Shown here: positions 1 through 8,748 of the stretch, one piece after another
How positions within the stretch are numbered: position 1 is the stretch's first letter
Layout of the letters: each line of letters opens with the position of its first letter
Source: Chitinophaga niabensis
GTDB lineage: Bacteria > Bacteroidota > Bacteroidia > Chitinophagales > Chitinophagaceae
Direction of reading: 5' to 3'
Length of the DNA: 64,000 bases
Assembly (NCBI RefSeq): GCF_900129465.1
Contig: NZ_FSRA01000002.1
Coordinates: forward strand, 2,831,591-2,895,590
Translations under genes and position numbers: made by a program
Notes under the pieces: generated by a model
Told to the model about the DNA's origin: nothing
Seen by the model: only the letters and a program-made list of their open reading frames with translations
Databases searched by the model: none

Positions 1-172
1 TGGAGAACCATTCGTCTAATAATTCATCATGTGTTGGACGTTTCTTCCCTTTGAGTTTATCCAGGAAACTCAATTGAATTTTATCTTTACCCTGAATGAT
101 ACGGAAGATTTCATTGAACCTTTCTTCGAAGCCAGGCTTCGGTTTCCCGAAAGGGCGCCAGTCGAGTCCCAT
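1..172 (-). CDS. Conserved hypothetical protein, 5' part only
   Basis: Only the first 57 codons are in the window; the gene continues past the left edge. It opens with ATG at 172-170 and reads MGLDWRPFGKPKPGFEER followed by a charged helical stretch with many Lys and Glu. I do not recognise a domain in this fragment. It lies 37 nt downstream of the neighbouring minus-strand gene with no terminator between them, so the two are probably co-transcribed. The frame is open to the edge and the residue mix is protein-like. Function unknown. Confidence 0.6.
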   Translation of the reverse strand, partial: MGLDWRPFGKPKPGFEERFNEIFRIIQGKDKIQLSFLDKLKGKKRPTHDELLDEWFS

Positions 173-209
173 TTGTTATCGTTTAAGTTTTATTTATTAC
201 TGTTTATCC

Positions 210-1001
210 TTATAAATTTCCTGATTCCCAGTTTGTCCAATGGTTATTTGGTTCTTTAGTAGGCTTCCAGTTTACTATTTCTCCTGTCACCAGAATATTG
301 GCAATAAGTTTATACATTTCTTGTGAAGATGGAGGAACCGACTCATCATATGCACTAATAAAATGAAAATCATTTATGATCATTAGTTTAGGCAGTTCCT
401 GTGGGATATGTTGATAGATCTCTTCTTCCCTGGCAGCAATAGCAGATGGGTCAGTTTCATGGAGATATCTCACGAAGTCCCCGAAGCCAATAAGCTTTTT
501 GGGATTATCATAGTCCCGTACATTAATTCCTGTTTTTTCATAATTTTTGTAATCGCTATCAAATGGAATAAGCCTATCGCGAACTTTAATTTCTTTTATA
601 TCCTGCCCTATCAATTCAAATGTCTCCATTTCTTCGCCGACTTTATTTTCGATCCTTTCGAATTCTTCCGGATCAATAAGCACTATTCTGCTTGTATTGG
701 ATATGTAATTCCTTTCAGGGTACTTATTAACCGGATAGTCGATACAATTACCAATATAAGTCAGTTCTATTTCAGCAGCAGTTGCACGGTTTTGATAGCC
801 GCTTTTTTCAAACACGATTGCCCATCTTGCGGTATCTCCATAGAGATGAATGCGACTACCTGCCGTTTCGCAGTAACCATGCTCCAGGTCAAGGAAAAAA
901 TTGTACTTAATATCCTCTGGTTGTGTTGCAGGATAATATGCACTTGGTTCCCCTTTGAATGTTAAGTCTAATTGGCTTAATATCTCCGCTTCTGTAAACA
1001 T
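210..1001 (-). CDS. Uncharacterised protein, DUF7003-like
   Basis: A 263-residue soluble protein without signal peptide or membrane segment. It is rich in Tyr, Asp and Glu and contains NFFLDLEHGYCETAGSRIHLY near residues 34-54 and RWAIVFEKSGYQNR near 59-72, strings I associate with an uncharacterised Bacteroidota family (DUF7003; this assignment is from memory and tentative). No catalytic motif is evident. Start is ATG at 1001. The gene is divergent from the MFS transporter and followed at 37 nt by the truncated gene at the left edge. Proteins of this kind sometimes sit in toxin-immunity neighbourhoods, but nothing here shows such a role. Confidence 0.7.
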   Translation of the reverse strand: MFTEAEILSQLDLTFKGEPSAYYPATQPEDIKYNFFLDLEHGYCETAGSRIHLYGDTARWAIVFEKSGYQNRATAAEIELTYIGNCIDYPVNKYPERNYISNTSRIVLIDPEEFERIENKVGEEMETFELIGQDIKEIKVRDRLIPFDSDYKNYEKTGINVRDYDNPKKLIGFGDFVRYLHETDPSAIAAREEEIYQHIPQELPKLMIINDFHFISAYDESVPPSSQEMYKLIANILVTGEIVNWKPTKEPNNHWTNWESGNL

Positions 1002-1135
1002 TTGGCTAATATAGGGGAATATTCATTTCAGCGGTACCGGAATTGCTGTAAGGCTTCGCAATTTTGGCCGGATACCCCCACCACAATGTCCATTTATACC
1101 CTCTTTAAATAGTATGCAGTCGATAACTTTGTCAA

Positions 1136-2329
1136 ATGAAAATGAAACCCGGAGAGTTCATTGCCTTATCTGCCTGCACAATGATGCTCACAGCTTTAGG
1201 GATTGACATCATGCTTCCTGTATTAGGCGCACTACGAAAGCATTTTGGTCTTGAACCTGCATCTACTGCTGCTGCCCAGGTGATTGGCTTCTTTTTTATG
1301 GGGCAGGTGGCGCAGATCATATTTGGTGTGCTTTCAGACCGCTTTGGGCGTTTGCCGATCCTGCGTATAGGTTTCCCCTTATACATCATCGGGGGGCTCG
1401 CTGCGGCTTTTGCACCGAGTCTGCAGCTCATGTGTGCAGCGCGCTTTTTTGCTGGCATGGGAGCATCCGCTGTATTTATGACCACTATTGCAGGTGTTCG
1501 TGATCGCTTCGTTGGAGATGAGATGGCACGCATCATGTCGCTGATCTTTACTATTTTCCTTTTTACGCCTGTAGTGGCGCCTTTTTTAGGGATGGCCATT
1601 CTGAATATTTCATCCTGGAAAATGGTATTCCTCACACCTCCCATTTTTGCAGTTATTATCTTTCTCTGGTCACTCAGGCTGGAGGAATCCCTTCTTCCCG
1701 GGCAACGCGTCGCACTCAACTGGAAGAGCATCCGCAAATCTATCCGGACAGTTATCAGTAATCCCGTTTTTCTGAGGTATGCCGGCGTTAGTACATTACT
1801 TTTCATGGCATTAAGCGCCTATGTTTCCAGCTCTGAACACATTGTGGGAGAGATCTACGGTAAGCCGGAATTATTTGCCTGGATCTTTGGAAGCATGGGA
1901 TTGGTAATGGCGCTTTTCACCCTGCTCAATTCCCGCCTTTCATCCAGGTATGGGGCAAGGCGTACGATAAAATGGCTGGTTGTACTATATACTATCATAG
2001 CAGGTATACTGCTGCTTTTGACCTCTGCTTTGGGGGATCCGCCAACAATGCCGGTTTTCTTTATTGCCATTACGCTTTTGATGGCCCTCAATTTAGCCAT
2101 AGAACCTAATAGCAGTGCTTTAGGCTTAGAGCCACTGGGAGAAATGGCTGGTATGGCTTCATCTGTCTACGGAACTGCTTTCTTTTTCATTGGTGCTTCC
2201 CTGGGATCGGTGATCAGTTATTTAATGGTGAAAGAGGTTTTTCCACTAGTACTCAGTTATTTTATAATTGGGCTTATTGCAGTGATCCTGGTATTTAGTG
2301 ATCGCAGGCCATTCAGCAAAGAAATTTAG
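1136..2329 (+). CDS. MFS transporter, Bcr/CflA-like drug efflux family
   Basis: A 397-residue inner-membrane protein with about twelve hydrophobic segments. Loop 2-3 carries the classic MFS motif A as GVLSDRFGRLPIL (about residues 65-77), and TM1 has the acidic LGIDIMLPVL seen in the DHA1/Bcr-CflA branch. It probably exports small toxic compounds or drugs by proton antiport; substrate unknown. A Bacteroidota-type -7 box TAACTTTG ends only 4 nt before the ATG (1124-1131), so the mRNA may be leaderless; a second ATG two codons in is an alternative start. It is followed after 12 nt by the propeller lipoprotein gene, suggesting one transcript with the next two genes. Confidence 0.9.
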   Translation: MKMKPGEFIALSACTMMLTALGIDIMLPVLGALRKHFGLEPASTAAAQVIGFFFMGQVAQIIFGVLSDRFGRLPILRIGFPLYIIGGLAAAFAPSLQLMCAARFFAGMGASAVFMTTIAGVRDRFVGDEMARIMSLIFTIFLFTPVVAPFLGMAILNISSWKMVFLTPPIFAVIIFLWSLRLEESLLPGQRVALNWKSIRKSIRTVISNPVFLRYAGVSTLLFMALSAYVSSSEHIVGEIYGKPELFAWIFGSMGLVMALFTLLNSRLSSRYGARRTIKWLVVLYTIIAGILLLLTSALGDPPTMPVFFIAITLLMALNLAIEPNSSALGLEPLGEMAGMASSVYGTAFFFIGASLGSVISYLMVKEVFPLVLSYFIIGLIAVILVFSDRRPFSKEI

Positions 2330-2341
2330 TTAAATTTAAAG

Positions 2342-3403
2342 ATGAACCTGCAAAAGCAAATCCTGCTCCTTCTGCTATTGGTCATCCCTTTTCCCGGATG
2401 TAAGGGACAGCCCAAAATTATCGGGATGTCTGGCAATGTTATTTGTGAGCTGCAGGATAAAGCAGGCAACATTTGGTTCAGCACAGGGCAGGGAGCCTAT
2501 CGGTACGATGGCCGGTCCTTTACCAATTTTACAACCAAAGATGGACTGGGCAGTAATAATGTAAATGAAATTATTCAGGACAAAGCTGGGAATATTCTAT
2601 TCGCCACTAACAGCGGTGTTTTTAAGTACAATGGCAAATCCATTACTGCTCTTACAGCGAACGATGATGTAAGCAAAAAAACTGTTTCAAGCCTTTTAGA
2701 AGACAAGGAAGGAAACCTTTGGTTAGGAACAATGCAAAGCGGCGTTTACCGATACGATGGTAAGACCTTTGCTAACTTTCTGAATAAAGATGATCACGCA
2801 TTTAACCTTGATGCGCATCACCAGGCCATTATAGATATTTTACAGGATAAAAAGGGAAACATATGGTTTTGTACCTGGAACCGCGGCGGTGTGTGGAAAT
2901 ATGATGGGAAAGTTTTCACTAATTATCTGCCATCTGCCGGTTATTATTTGCAGGAAGAACAACCTGCCAATAATGTAAAATTCTTTCTGAAGAAAGATCC
3001 CAATTCCCAATCGCAGGATAGCATCACCGATGATATGATCTTTTCTATCTCAGAAGATAAGACCGGTAACCTTTGGTTGGCCACCAGGAGGCACGGCGCC
3101 TGCCGTTATGATGGGCAGAGCTTTATAAGCTTTACGAAAAATAAGGGCCTTGTTGATAAAGGGATGTATGCTATTTTAGAAGATAAAAAAGGAAATCTTT
3201 GGTTCACCACAGAGAAAGATGGGGTGTGGCGGTTCGATGGCAAGTCCTTTAAAAATTTCACCACACAGGATGGCTTGACCAACAATTCAGTGTTTAGCAT
3301 TTTAGAAGACAGGAACGGCAATCTTTGGTTTGGGACAAGGGGTTTTGGTCTGAGCCGTTACGATGGGAAGAATTTCACCGTTTTTTCTGAATCACATAAT
3401 TAA
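2342..3403 (+). CDS. Two-component-regulator propeller (Reg_prop) lipoprotein
   Basis: A 353-residue exported protein. The N-terminus is a lipoprotein signal: MNLQKQ, a Leu-rich core and a lipobox ending FPGC, so lipidation is expected at Cys20. The rest is a series of about seven to eight repeats of the form DKxGNxWF-T--G-YRYDGKSFTNFTxKDGL, the Reg_prop beta-propeller unit that forms the sensor part of hybrid two-component systems. Here the propeller stands alone with no kinase, so it is probably a periplasmic or surface binding protein. The order is MFS gene (12 nt upstream) then this gene, then a reductase-like gene 7 nt downstream, implying an operon. Ligand unknown. Confidence 0.85.
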   Translation: MNLQKQILLLLLLVIPFPGCKGQPKIIGMSGNVICELQDKAGNIWFSTGQGAYRYDGRSFTNFTTKDGLGSNNVNEIIQDKAGNILFATNSGVFKYNGKSITALTANDDVSKKTVSSLLEDKEGNLWLGTMQSGVYRYDGKTFANFLNKDDHAFNLDAHHQAIIDILQDKKGNIWFCTWNRGGVWKYDGKVFTNYLPSAGYYLQEEQPANNVKFFLKKDPNSQSQDSITDDMIFSISEDKTGNLWLATRRHGACRYDGQSFISFTKNKGLVDKGMYAILEDKKGNLWFTTEKDGVWRFDGKSFKNFTTQDGLTNNSVFSILEDRNGNLWFGTRGFGLSRYDGKNFTVFSESHN

Positions 3404-3410
3404 TTAAGTT

Positions 3411-4028
3411 ATGAGTAAGATCAAGATCACGACATTCTCCATTTCGCTGGATGGGTTTGGAGCAGGACCACTTCAAAGCTTAAAAGATCCACTCGGCATA
3501 AGAGGGGAAGAGCTTCACGCATGGATGTTTGAAAAAGCAAACAGTGATGGCACCGGCGTGGACAACGATATTGCCAGGAAGTCCATGGAAAATGTAGGCG
3601 CCTGGATTATAGGGCGTAATATGTTCGGTCCGGTCCGCGGAGCCTGGCCGGATGATGAATGGAAAGGCTGGTGGGGTGAACAACCACCTTTTCATGTTCC
3701 TGTATTTGTTTTAACCCATCATGCAAGGGAATCTTTCAAAATGGAAGGGGGAACAACGTTTCACTTTGTCACCGGCGGTATCGAAGCTGCACTTGAGGAA
3801 GCTAAAAAGGTAGCGGATGGAAAAGATATCCGCATCGGGGGAGGTGTTTCAACAGTTCACCAATTCTTACGGGCAGGCTATGTTGATGAAATTCAATTGA
3901 CGTTCTCACCCATTTTTCTTGGTTCAGGAGAAAACCTGTTTTCCGGGATTGATCTGCCTGCCCTTGGTTTTAATAAGATCGAGAAGATAAATGGAGAAAA
4001 TGCAACGCATATTATTTTGAAAAAATAA
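3411..4028 (+). CDS. Dihydrofolate reductase / RibD C-terminal family protein
   Basis: A 205-residue cytoplasmic protein of the RibD_C/DHFR-like fold. It begins ITTFSISLDGFGAG, the usual opening of these proteins, has WIIGRNMFGPVRG (about 63-75) and ends with the NADPH-site strand DIRIGGGVSTVHQFLRAGYVDE followed by SPIFLGSGENLF. Family members reduce flavin or pteridine precursors with NADPH, but standalone members like this one are mostly of unknown substrate. ATG at 3411 is 7 nt after the propeller gene. The 3' end converges on tag with only a 14-nt gap. Confidence 0.85.
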   Translation: MSKIKITTFSISLDGFGAGPLQSLKDPLGIRGEELHAWMFEKANSDGTGVDNDIARKSMENVGAWIIGRNMFGPVRGAWPDDEWKGWWGEQPPFHVPVFVLTHHARESFKMEGGTTFHFVTGGIEAALEEAKKVADGKDIRIGGGVSTVHQFLRAGYVDEIQLTFSPIFLGSGENLFSGIDLPALGFNKIEKINGENATHIILKK

Positions 4029-4042
4029 TAGCATTTGAGCAG

Positions 4043-4603
4043 TTACTTCTTATATTTCCAACACCCCTGCACATGATCATTCACCATCCCTGTTGCCTGC
4101 ATATAGGCATAACAGATCGTTGAGCCCACAAACTTAAACCCCCGCTTCAACAGATCCTTACTCATAGCATCAGACTCCGCAGTCTTAGCAGGTACATTGC
4201 TCAGGCTCGCAAACCTGTTCAAAATAGGTTTATGTCCCACAAACTGCCAGATGTATTTATCAAAGCTGCCGAATTCCTTCTGCACAGCAAGGAAGGCTTT
4301 AGCATTGCCAATGGTGGCATGGATCTTCAGCTTATTGCGAATGATCCCCGGGTTCTCTAATAAAGAAGAAATCTTCTTCTCTGTGTAACGGGCTATCTTA
4401 TTAGCATCCCATTGATCAAAGGCAGCACGGTAGTTCTCCCTTTTAGTGAGTACCGTATACCAGCTTAGCCCTGCCTGCGCACCTTCGAGATTGAGCATCT
4501 CGAATAAATGTGTATCATCGTGATTGGGTACGCCCCATTCATTGTCGTGATAGTCCTTATATAGCTGATCTTTCAGGCTCCAGCCGCAACGGTTCTTTTC
4601 CAT
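4043..4603 (-). CDS. tag: DNA-3-methyladenine glycosylase I
   Basis: Removes 3-methyladenine from alkylated DNA in base-excision repair. The 186-residue product aligns over its whole length with the E. coli Tag pattern: RCGW at the N-terminus, YHDNEWGVP, LEGAQAGLSW, RGFKFVGSTICYAYMQATG and a C-terminal NDHVQGCW. The Zn ligands of the family (Cys6, His19, and the His and Cys of DHVQGC) are present. I place the start at the ATG at 4603, which overlaps the stop of the upstream gene as TGATG and gives the standard length; an ATG four codons earlier (4615) is possible. It is the last gene of glmS-DUF4954-tag and is probably translationally coupled. Confidence 0.93.
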   Translation of the reverse strand: MEKNRCGWSLKDQLYKDYHDNEWGVPNHDDTHLFEMLNLEGAQAGLSWYTVLTKRENYRAAFDQWDANKIARYTEKKISSLLENPGIIRNKLKIHATIGNAKAFLAVQKEFGSFDKYIWQFVGHKPILNRFASLSNVPAKTAESDAMSKDLLKRGFKFVGSTICYAYMQATGMVNDHVQGCWKYKK

Positions 4604-6795
4604 CAGAGTTCCCATTTTTTGATCAGGTCCTTCACTTGTTTCTTATAGGCTTTCAGGTCCGTGATCGTTTGTTGAATAAAACTGTTCTCATCCAGTTTGC
4701 CTACTACTGCTTCCATTTCTTCCTGGTTCTCGTAGGTCATCTGGCGGAAAGGATTTACATAATCTTTTTCCCGGCTGCGATAGATACCTTCCGTTAAAGC
4801 ACCAAGCGTATGCACGGATTGCTCCAGGCATTTTCTGAGCTGGGAGGTAGTGAATTCTTTGGGTGTGAGCTGTAACAGCTCTAACAGGCTGGCCAGCGCA
4901 TGTTGTAATTTATCCTGTTCATATCGCTCGCCTAACTGCCGGTAAGTATCATGCAACTGCTGCCAGCTGTTGATCTTTCCTTTCCTGATCCGCATTTTGA
5001 TATCATCCATATCCTCTGCTTTGATCAGCTGCCCGCCGGCATTATGCCATGCTGTGCGTTTGCTGTTCCTGCAAAGGGCCGATAAAGCATTAAAAGATGG
5101 AACCACTACGATATTTTTCAGCAGGTTACGCATAGCGTACAACACAATCAGTTCGCGGAAAAGAGGATAAGAGCGATGTACTTTCAGCAGCTGCACTTTG
5201 CGGGCGGAGTTTTCGATACCGTCTGCATAGATTGTCATCCGTTTAACGGATTCATTTTCTTTCAGCAGCAACTGCCGGCCATCCTGCCGCAGGGTTTTCT
5301 CGCTTACTTTTTTATTACCATGGTGTGCCTTTCCTACAGCCAGTTCCAGCAGTTCCAGCGTAGTGAATAACTCTTCCACGGAATCCGGTGCCAGGTAATC
5401 AAATTCCAGCACCTGTGTTTTATCAGTGCGTTTATCTCTGTCTATATACTTCCAGGAGTTGCGGGCCAATGCGTACATATTGTGCATGAGCCAATATCCT
5501 GGCATTACTTTCAGGCTGTTCTCATGTTCATCATTCACAACAAGGCTGAAAGGATAGGGTACCTGTAATTCATGCAGGTAATTGCCTTTGGAGATCAGGG
5601 TGAAGCTGGCAAATTTGGAATTATGTTTCAGGGTTACGGAGAGACCTGGCCAGAAGCCCCTGCCTGCAATGATCTCACCATCTGCTCCACGGGAATTATG
5701 GTTGGAACCAATGGTAGCACCTGCTGCCATATTACTCTGGCCCATGATCAATGCGGCGCAGAGGAAGGAGTTGTTATGGTGTTGCTCATGTGCCGGGAAG
5801 ATCAGTGAATTCAATACTTCACAGCAGGAGATAGTAGCGTTGTTGCCCAGGTAAGAGTTGATCAGCCGCGCACCATATTTTAACTGCGAATGCGAGGCCA
5901 TGATAAAACGAACGGCTTTTACACCATAGAAAGCGCGGCAGCCCAGCCCTATGATCCCGTTCACCATCTCACAGCCTTCTCCTATCTGGGTAGGGGCACC
6001 GGCTTCACTGTTGATGGTGAGGTTCTTTAATTTATTGGCACCTTTCAGGTAAGCGTCCGTACCGATGGTTACATCTTTAATGATCTTACAGTTCTTGATC
6101 ACGGTACGGTCTCCTACCATGCCGTAGTACCCTCTTTTCTTGTCGAACTCTTTTTCAGTGAAGGCTTTGAACTGCTCTTGCAGAACGGCATCGTGCCGGT
6201 TGCGTGTCCAGAGCCAGGCATCTCCCGGCAGCATGCCGTCGAAAGGCATTACACTTCTGCCGCCGTTCTCATTACAAAGCTCCAACCAGATGCGTACGCT
6301 TTCCGGCTCCCCTTCTTTTACAATACCATTTCCGAATTTGGCATGGTCTGTAGTGGCCATTTCGTTTACATTGGCAATGATCACTTCGTTGCCGATGATG
6401 TAATGGGAAAGGAAGTTCACATTTTGCACTACCACGTTGTCCCCGAAATCGCAGGAGGCAATGGTGCTGTTATAAAGCCCTACCGGCAGGCGGAGGTTAT
6501 GGAATTCCAGGAAGTAGGGTTCCAGTTTGCCGATGCGCACCATGCCATAAAAGTGGCAGTGCTGCACCAGGTTGGGGTCAAAGTCGTTATCTACAAATAT
6601 ATTGTTCCAGTCGTCCGAGGTATTGTCGTTCCGAACCAATGTTTCAATTTCCCTTGCATTCAGTTTGCGGTGTACGGTTTCCTTGCCGCGTTGTTTATCC
6701 CGGAGGTAGTATTCATTCTTTCCTTCCGGCAGATAAGGGCCGTCAATGAACTGATACCCCAGCTGGTGGAGTGGTTTCTTTTCTATATGGTTCAT
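4603..6795 (-). CDS. DUF4954 family protein with left-handed beta-helix core
   Basis: A 730-residue cytoplasmic protein of a family found mainly in Bacteroidota and spirochaetes. Residues about 100-400 contain hexapeptide-type repeats (for example DRTVIKNCKIIKDVTIGTDAYLKGA, IGEGCEMVNGIIGLG, YGARLINSYLGNNATIS), the signature of left-handed beta-helix acyl- and nucleotidyltransferase partners such as GlmU. The C-terminal third is helical and charged. Function is not established. It starts 7 nt after glmS and overlaps tag, so the operon links it to GlmS. A role around amino-sugar or sugar-nucleotide chemistry is my inference from fold plus context. No N-terminal nucleotidyltransferase motif was seen. 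Confidence 0.85.
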   Translation of the reverse strand: MNHIEKKPLHQLGYQFIDGPYLPEGKNEYYLRDKQRGKETVHRKLNAREIETLVRNDNTSDDWNNIFVDNDFDPNLVQHCHFYGMVRIGKLEPYFLEFHNLRLPVGLYNSTIASCDFGDNVVVQNVNFLSHYIIGNEVIIANVNEMATTDHAKFGNGIVKEGEPESVRIWLELCNENGGRSVMPFDGMLPGDAWLWTRNRHDAVLQEQFKAFTEKEFDKKRGYYGMVGDRTVIKNCKIIKDVTIGTDAYLKGANKLKNLTINSEAGAPTQIGEGCEMVNGIIGLGCRAFYGVKAVRFIMASHSQLKYGARLINSYLGNNATISCCEVLNSLIFPAHEQHHNNSFLCAALIMGQSNMAAGATIGSNHNSRGADGEIIAGRGFWPGLSVTLKHNSKFASFTLISKGNYLHELQVPYPFSLVVNDEHENSLKVMPGYWLMHNMYALARNSWKYIDRDKRTDKTQVLEFDYLAPDSVEELFTTLELLELAVGKAHHGNKKVSEKTLRQDGRQLLLKENESVKRMTIYADGIENSARKVQLLKVHRSYPLFRELIVLYAMRNLLKNIVVVPSFNALSALCRNSKRTAWHNAGGQLIKAEDMDDIKMRIRKGKINSWQQLHDTYRQLGERYEQDKLQHALASLLELLQLTPKEFTTSQLRKCLEQSVHTLGALTEGIYRSREKDYVNPFRQMTYENQEEMEAVVGKLDENSFIQQTITDLKAYKKQVKDLIKKWEL

Positions 6796-6802
6796 AAGGA
6801 TA

Positions 6803-8641
6803 TTATTCTACAGTTACAGACTTGGCCAGGTTCCTTGGTTTGTCTACATCCAGGCCTTTTAATACACCAATGTGATAAGCCAGTAATTGGAGGGGGATCA
6901 CGGAAATAATAGGTGCTACCAGTTCATCTGCTTCCGGAACCACGATCACATCATCTGCCATACCGGAAATGATCTGATCGCCTTCCGTGATAACGGCGAT
7001 CACTTTTCCTTTACGTGCTTTGATCTCTTGTATATTGGATACTACTTTGTCGTAGTAACGGTCTTTGGTAGCTACAAATACTACAGGCAGGTTCTCGTCC
7101 ACCAGGGCAATAGGCCCGTGTTTCATTTCGGCGGCAGGATAACCTTCTGCGTGGATATAAGATATTTCCTTCAGCTTGAGCGCGCCTTCCAGTGCAATGG
7201 GGAAGTTGTATCCACGGCCCAGGTAAAGGAAGTCGCGTGCATCTTTGTATTTATTGGCGATAGCTTTGGTCTGATCATTCAGTTTGAGCGCAATGGCTAC
7301 TTTATCCGGTACGCCTTCCAGTTCATCCAGCAGGTGCTGGAAACGTTGTGCGGTGATGGTACCTTTTGCTTCTGCTATCTTAAGGCCTATAAGGCATAAT
7401 ACCGCAAGCTGTGCAGTGAACGCTTTTGTGCTGGCTACGCCTATTTCCGGCCCTGCATGCGTATATACGCCGCCGTTGGACAACCGGGCGATAGAAGAGC
7501 CAACCACGTTACATACGCCCAGGATGATAGCACCTTTTTCTTTAGCGCTTTCCATGGCAACGAGGGTGTCTGCTGTTTCCCCGGATTGTGAAACGGCAAT
7601 GATCACATCACCTTTTCCTACAACAGGATTGCGGTAACGGAATTCAGAAGCGTATTCCACTTCCACGGGAATGCGGCATAATTCTTCTATCATGTATTCT
7701 GCTACCAGCCCTGCATGCCAGGAGGTACCACATGCTACAATAATAATGCGGTTGGCATCCTTCAGGAGGTCCATGTGTTCACGAAGTCCACCCAGTGTAA
7801 GCTGGCCCGCTTTTGCATCCAGGCGTCCGCGTAAACTGTCAAAGATGGTTTGTGGTTGTTCAAACACTTCTTTCAGCATGAAGTGGTCGTAACCGCCTTT
7901 CTCAATGGCGGCCAGTTCCATGTCCAGCTTCTGTATATAGGGTGTTTGTATTTCGTTGGAAATATTTTTGAGGATGAGTTCGTCTGCTTTAAGGATCGCT
8001 ATTTCATAGTCGTTCACATACACAACTTCTTTTGTGTATTCAATGATGGGGGAAGCGTCTGATGCGAGGAAGTGTTCTCCTTTGCCAACGCCTATCACCA
8101 GCGGGCTGCCTTTCCGGGCTGCGATCAGGGTATCCGGATTATCTTCATCCACAATGAGGATCACATAAGCGCCCACTACTCTTTTCAGGGCTATCCTGAG
8201 GGCTTCTTCCGTGCTGCATTGATTGCTTTTTTTAATCTCCTGGATAAAGTGGATCAATACTTCCGTATCTGTATCGCTGGTGAACTGATGCCCTTTGTTC
8301 AGCAGTTCCTGTTTCAGCTGGGCATAGTTTTCTATGATCCCGTTATGCACCATGGCTAATTTACCATCGCCGGACATTTGAGGATGTGCATTCCTGTCAC
8401 TTGGTTCTCCATGCGTGGCCCAGCGGGTGTGGCCTATCGCGATATGGCTTTTGAGGTCTTTACCGGTAATATAATCTTCCAGTTCGGCTACTTTTCCTTT
8501 CTTCTTATATACTTTCAGACTTCCACCGTTCAATAAAGCAACGCCTGTACTATCGTATCCACGGTATTCAAGACGTTTCAGGCCTTTGATAACTACCGGA
8601 TACGCTTCCCGGTGACCTATGTATGCAACAATTCCACACAT
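6803..8641 (-). CDS. glmS: Glutamine-fructose-6-phosphate aminotransferase (isomerizing)
   Basis: Makes glucosamine-6-phosphate from fructose-6-phosphate and glutamine, the entry step to UDP-GlcNAc for peptidoglycan and LPS. The 612-residue length is standard. The N-terminal glutaminase begins MCGIVAYIGHREA with the Cys2 nucleophile, then RLEYRGYDSTG and GHTRWATHGEPS. Two SIS domains follow, with CGTSWHAGL, SQSGETADT and ASTKAFTAQ in the first and the C-terminal DKPRNLAKSVTVE tail. ATG at 8641 is the only sensible start. First gene of the glmS-DUF4954-tag unit. No glmS ribozyme is expected in this phylum, and I saw none in the 107-nt gap upstream. Confidence 0.97.
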   Translation of the reverse strand: MCGIVAYIGHREAYPVVIKGLKRLEYRGYDSTGVALLNGGSLKVYKKKGKVAELEDYITGKDLKSHIAIGHTRWATHGEPSDRNAHPQMSGDGKLAMVHNGIIENYAQLKQELLNKGHQFTSDTDTEVLIHFIQEIKKSNQCSTEEALRIALKRVVGAYVILIVDEDNPDTLIAARKGSPLVIGVGKGEHFLASDASPIIEYTKEVVYVNDYEIAILKADELILKNISNEIQTPYIQKLDMELAAIEKGGYDHFMLKEVFEQPQTIFDSLRGRLDAKAGQLTLGGLREHMDLLKDANRIIIVACGTSWHAGLVAEYMIEELCRIPVEVEYASEFRYRNPVVGKGDVIIAVSQSGETADTLVAMESAKEKGAIILGVCNVVGSSIARLSNGGVYTHAGPEIGVASTKAFTAQLAVLCLIGLKIAEAKGTITAQRFQHLLDELEGVPDKVAIALKLNDQTKAIANKYKDARDFLYLGRGYNFPIALEGALKLKEISYIHAEGYPAAEMKHGPIALVDENLPVVFVATKDRYYDKVVSNIQEIKARKGKVIAVITEGDQIISGMADDVIVVPEADELVAPIISVIPLQLLAYHIGVLKGLDVDKPRNLAKSVTVE

Positions 8642-8683
8642 AAAATTCAGTATGTTTTAATAAGGTTATCTATGCAATATGCA

Positions 8684-8731
8684 CAAAAAAAGCGGCCGGG
8701 CAAAGGTGTTTAAACATCTTTACCCGGCCGC
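8684..8731 (-). terminator. Strong intrinsic terminator after the TraB/GumN gene
   Basis: A GC-rich hairpin with arms 8692-8708 and about 8715-8731 (core GCGGCCGGG / CCCGGCCGC). On the minus strand it is followed by a run of seven T (complement of 8684-8691). It lies 18 nt downstream of the TraB/GumN stop codon and separates that gene from glmS. Confidence 0.85.
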
Positions 8732-8748
8732 CGCCATAAAATAAAGGA

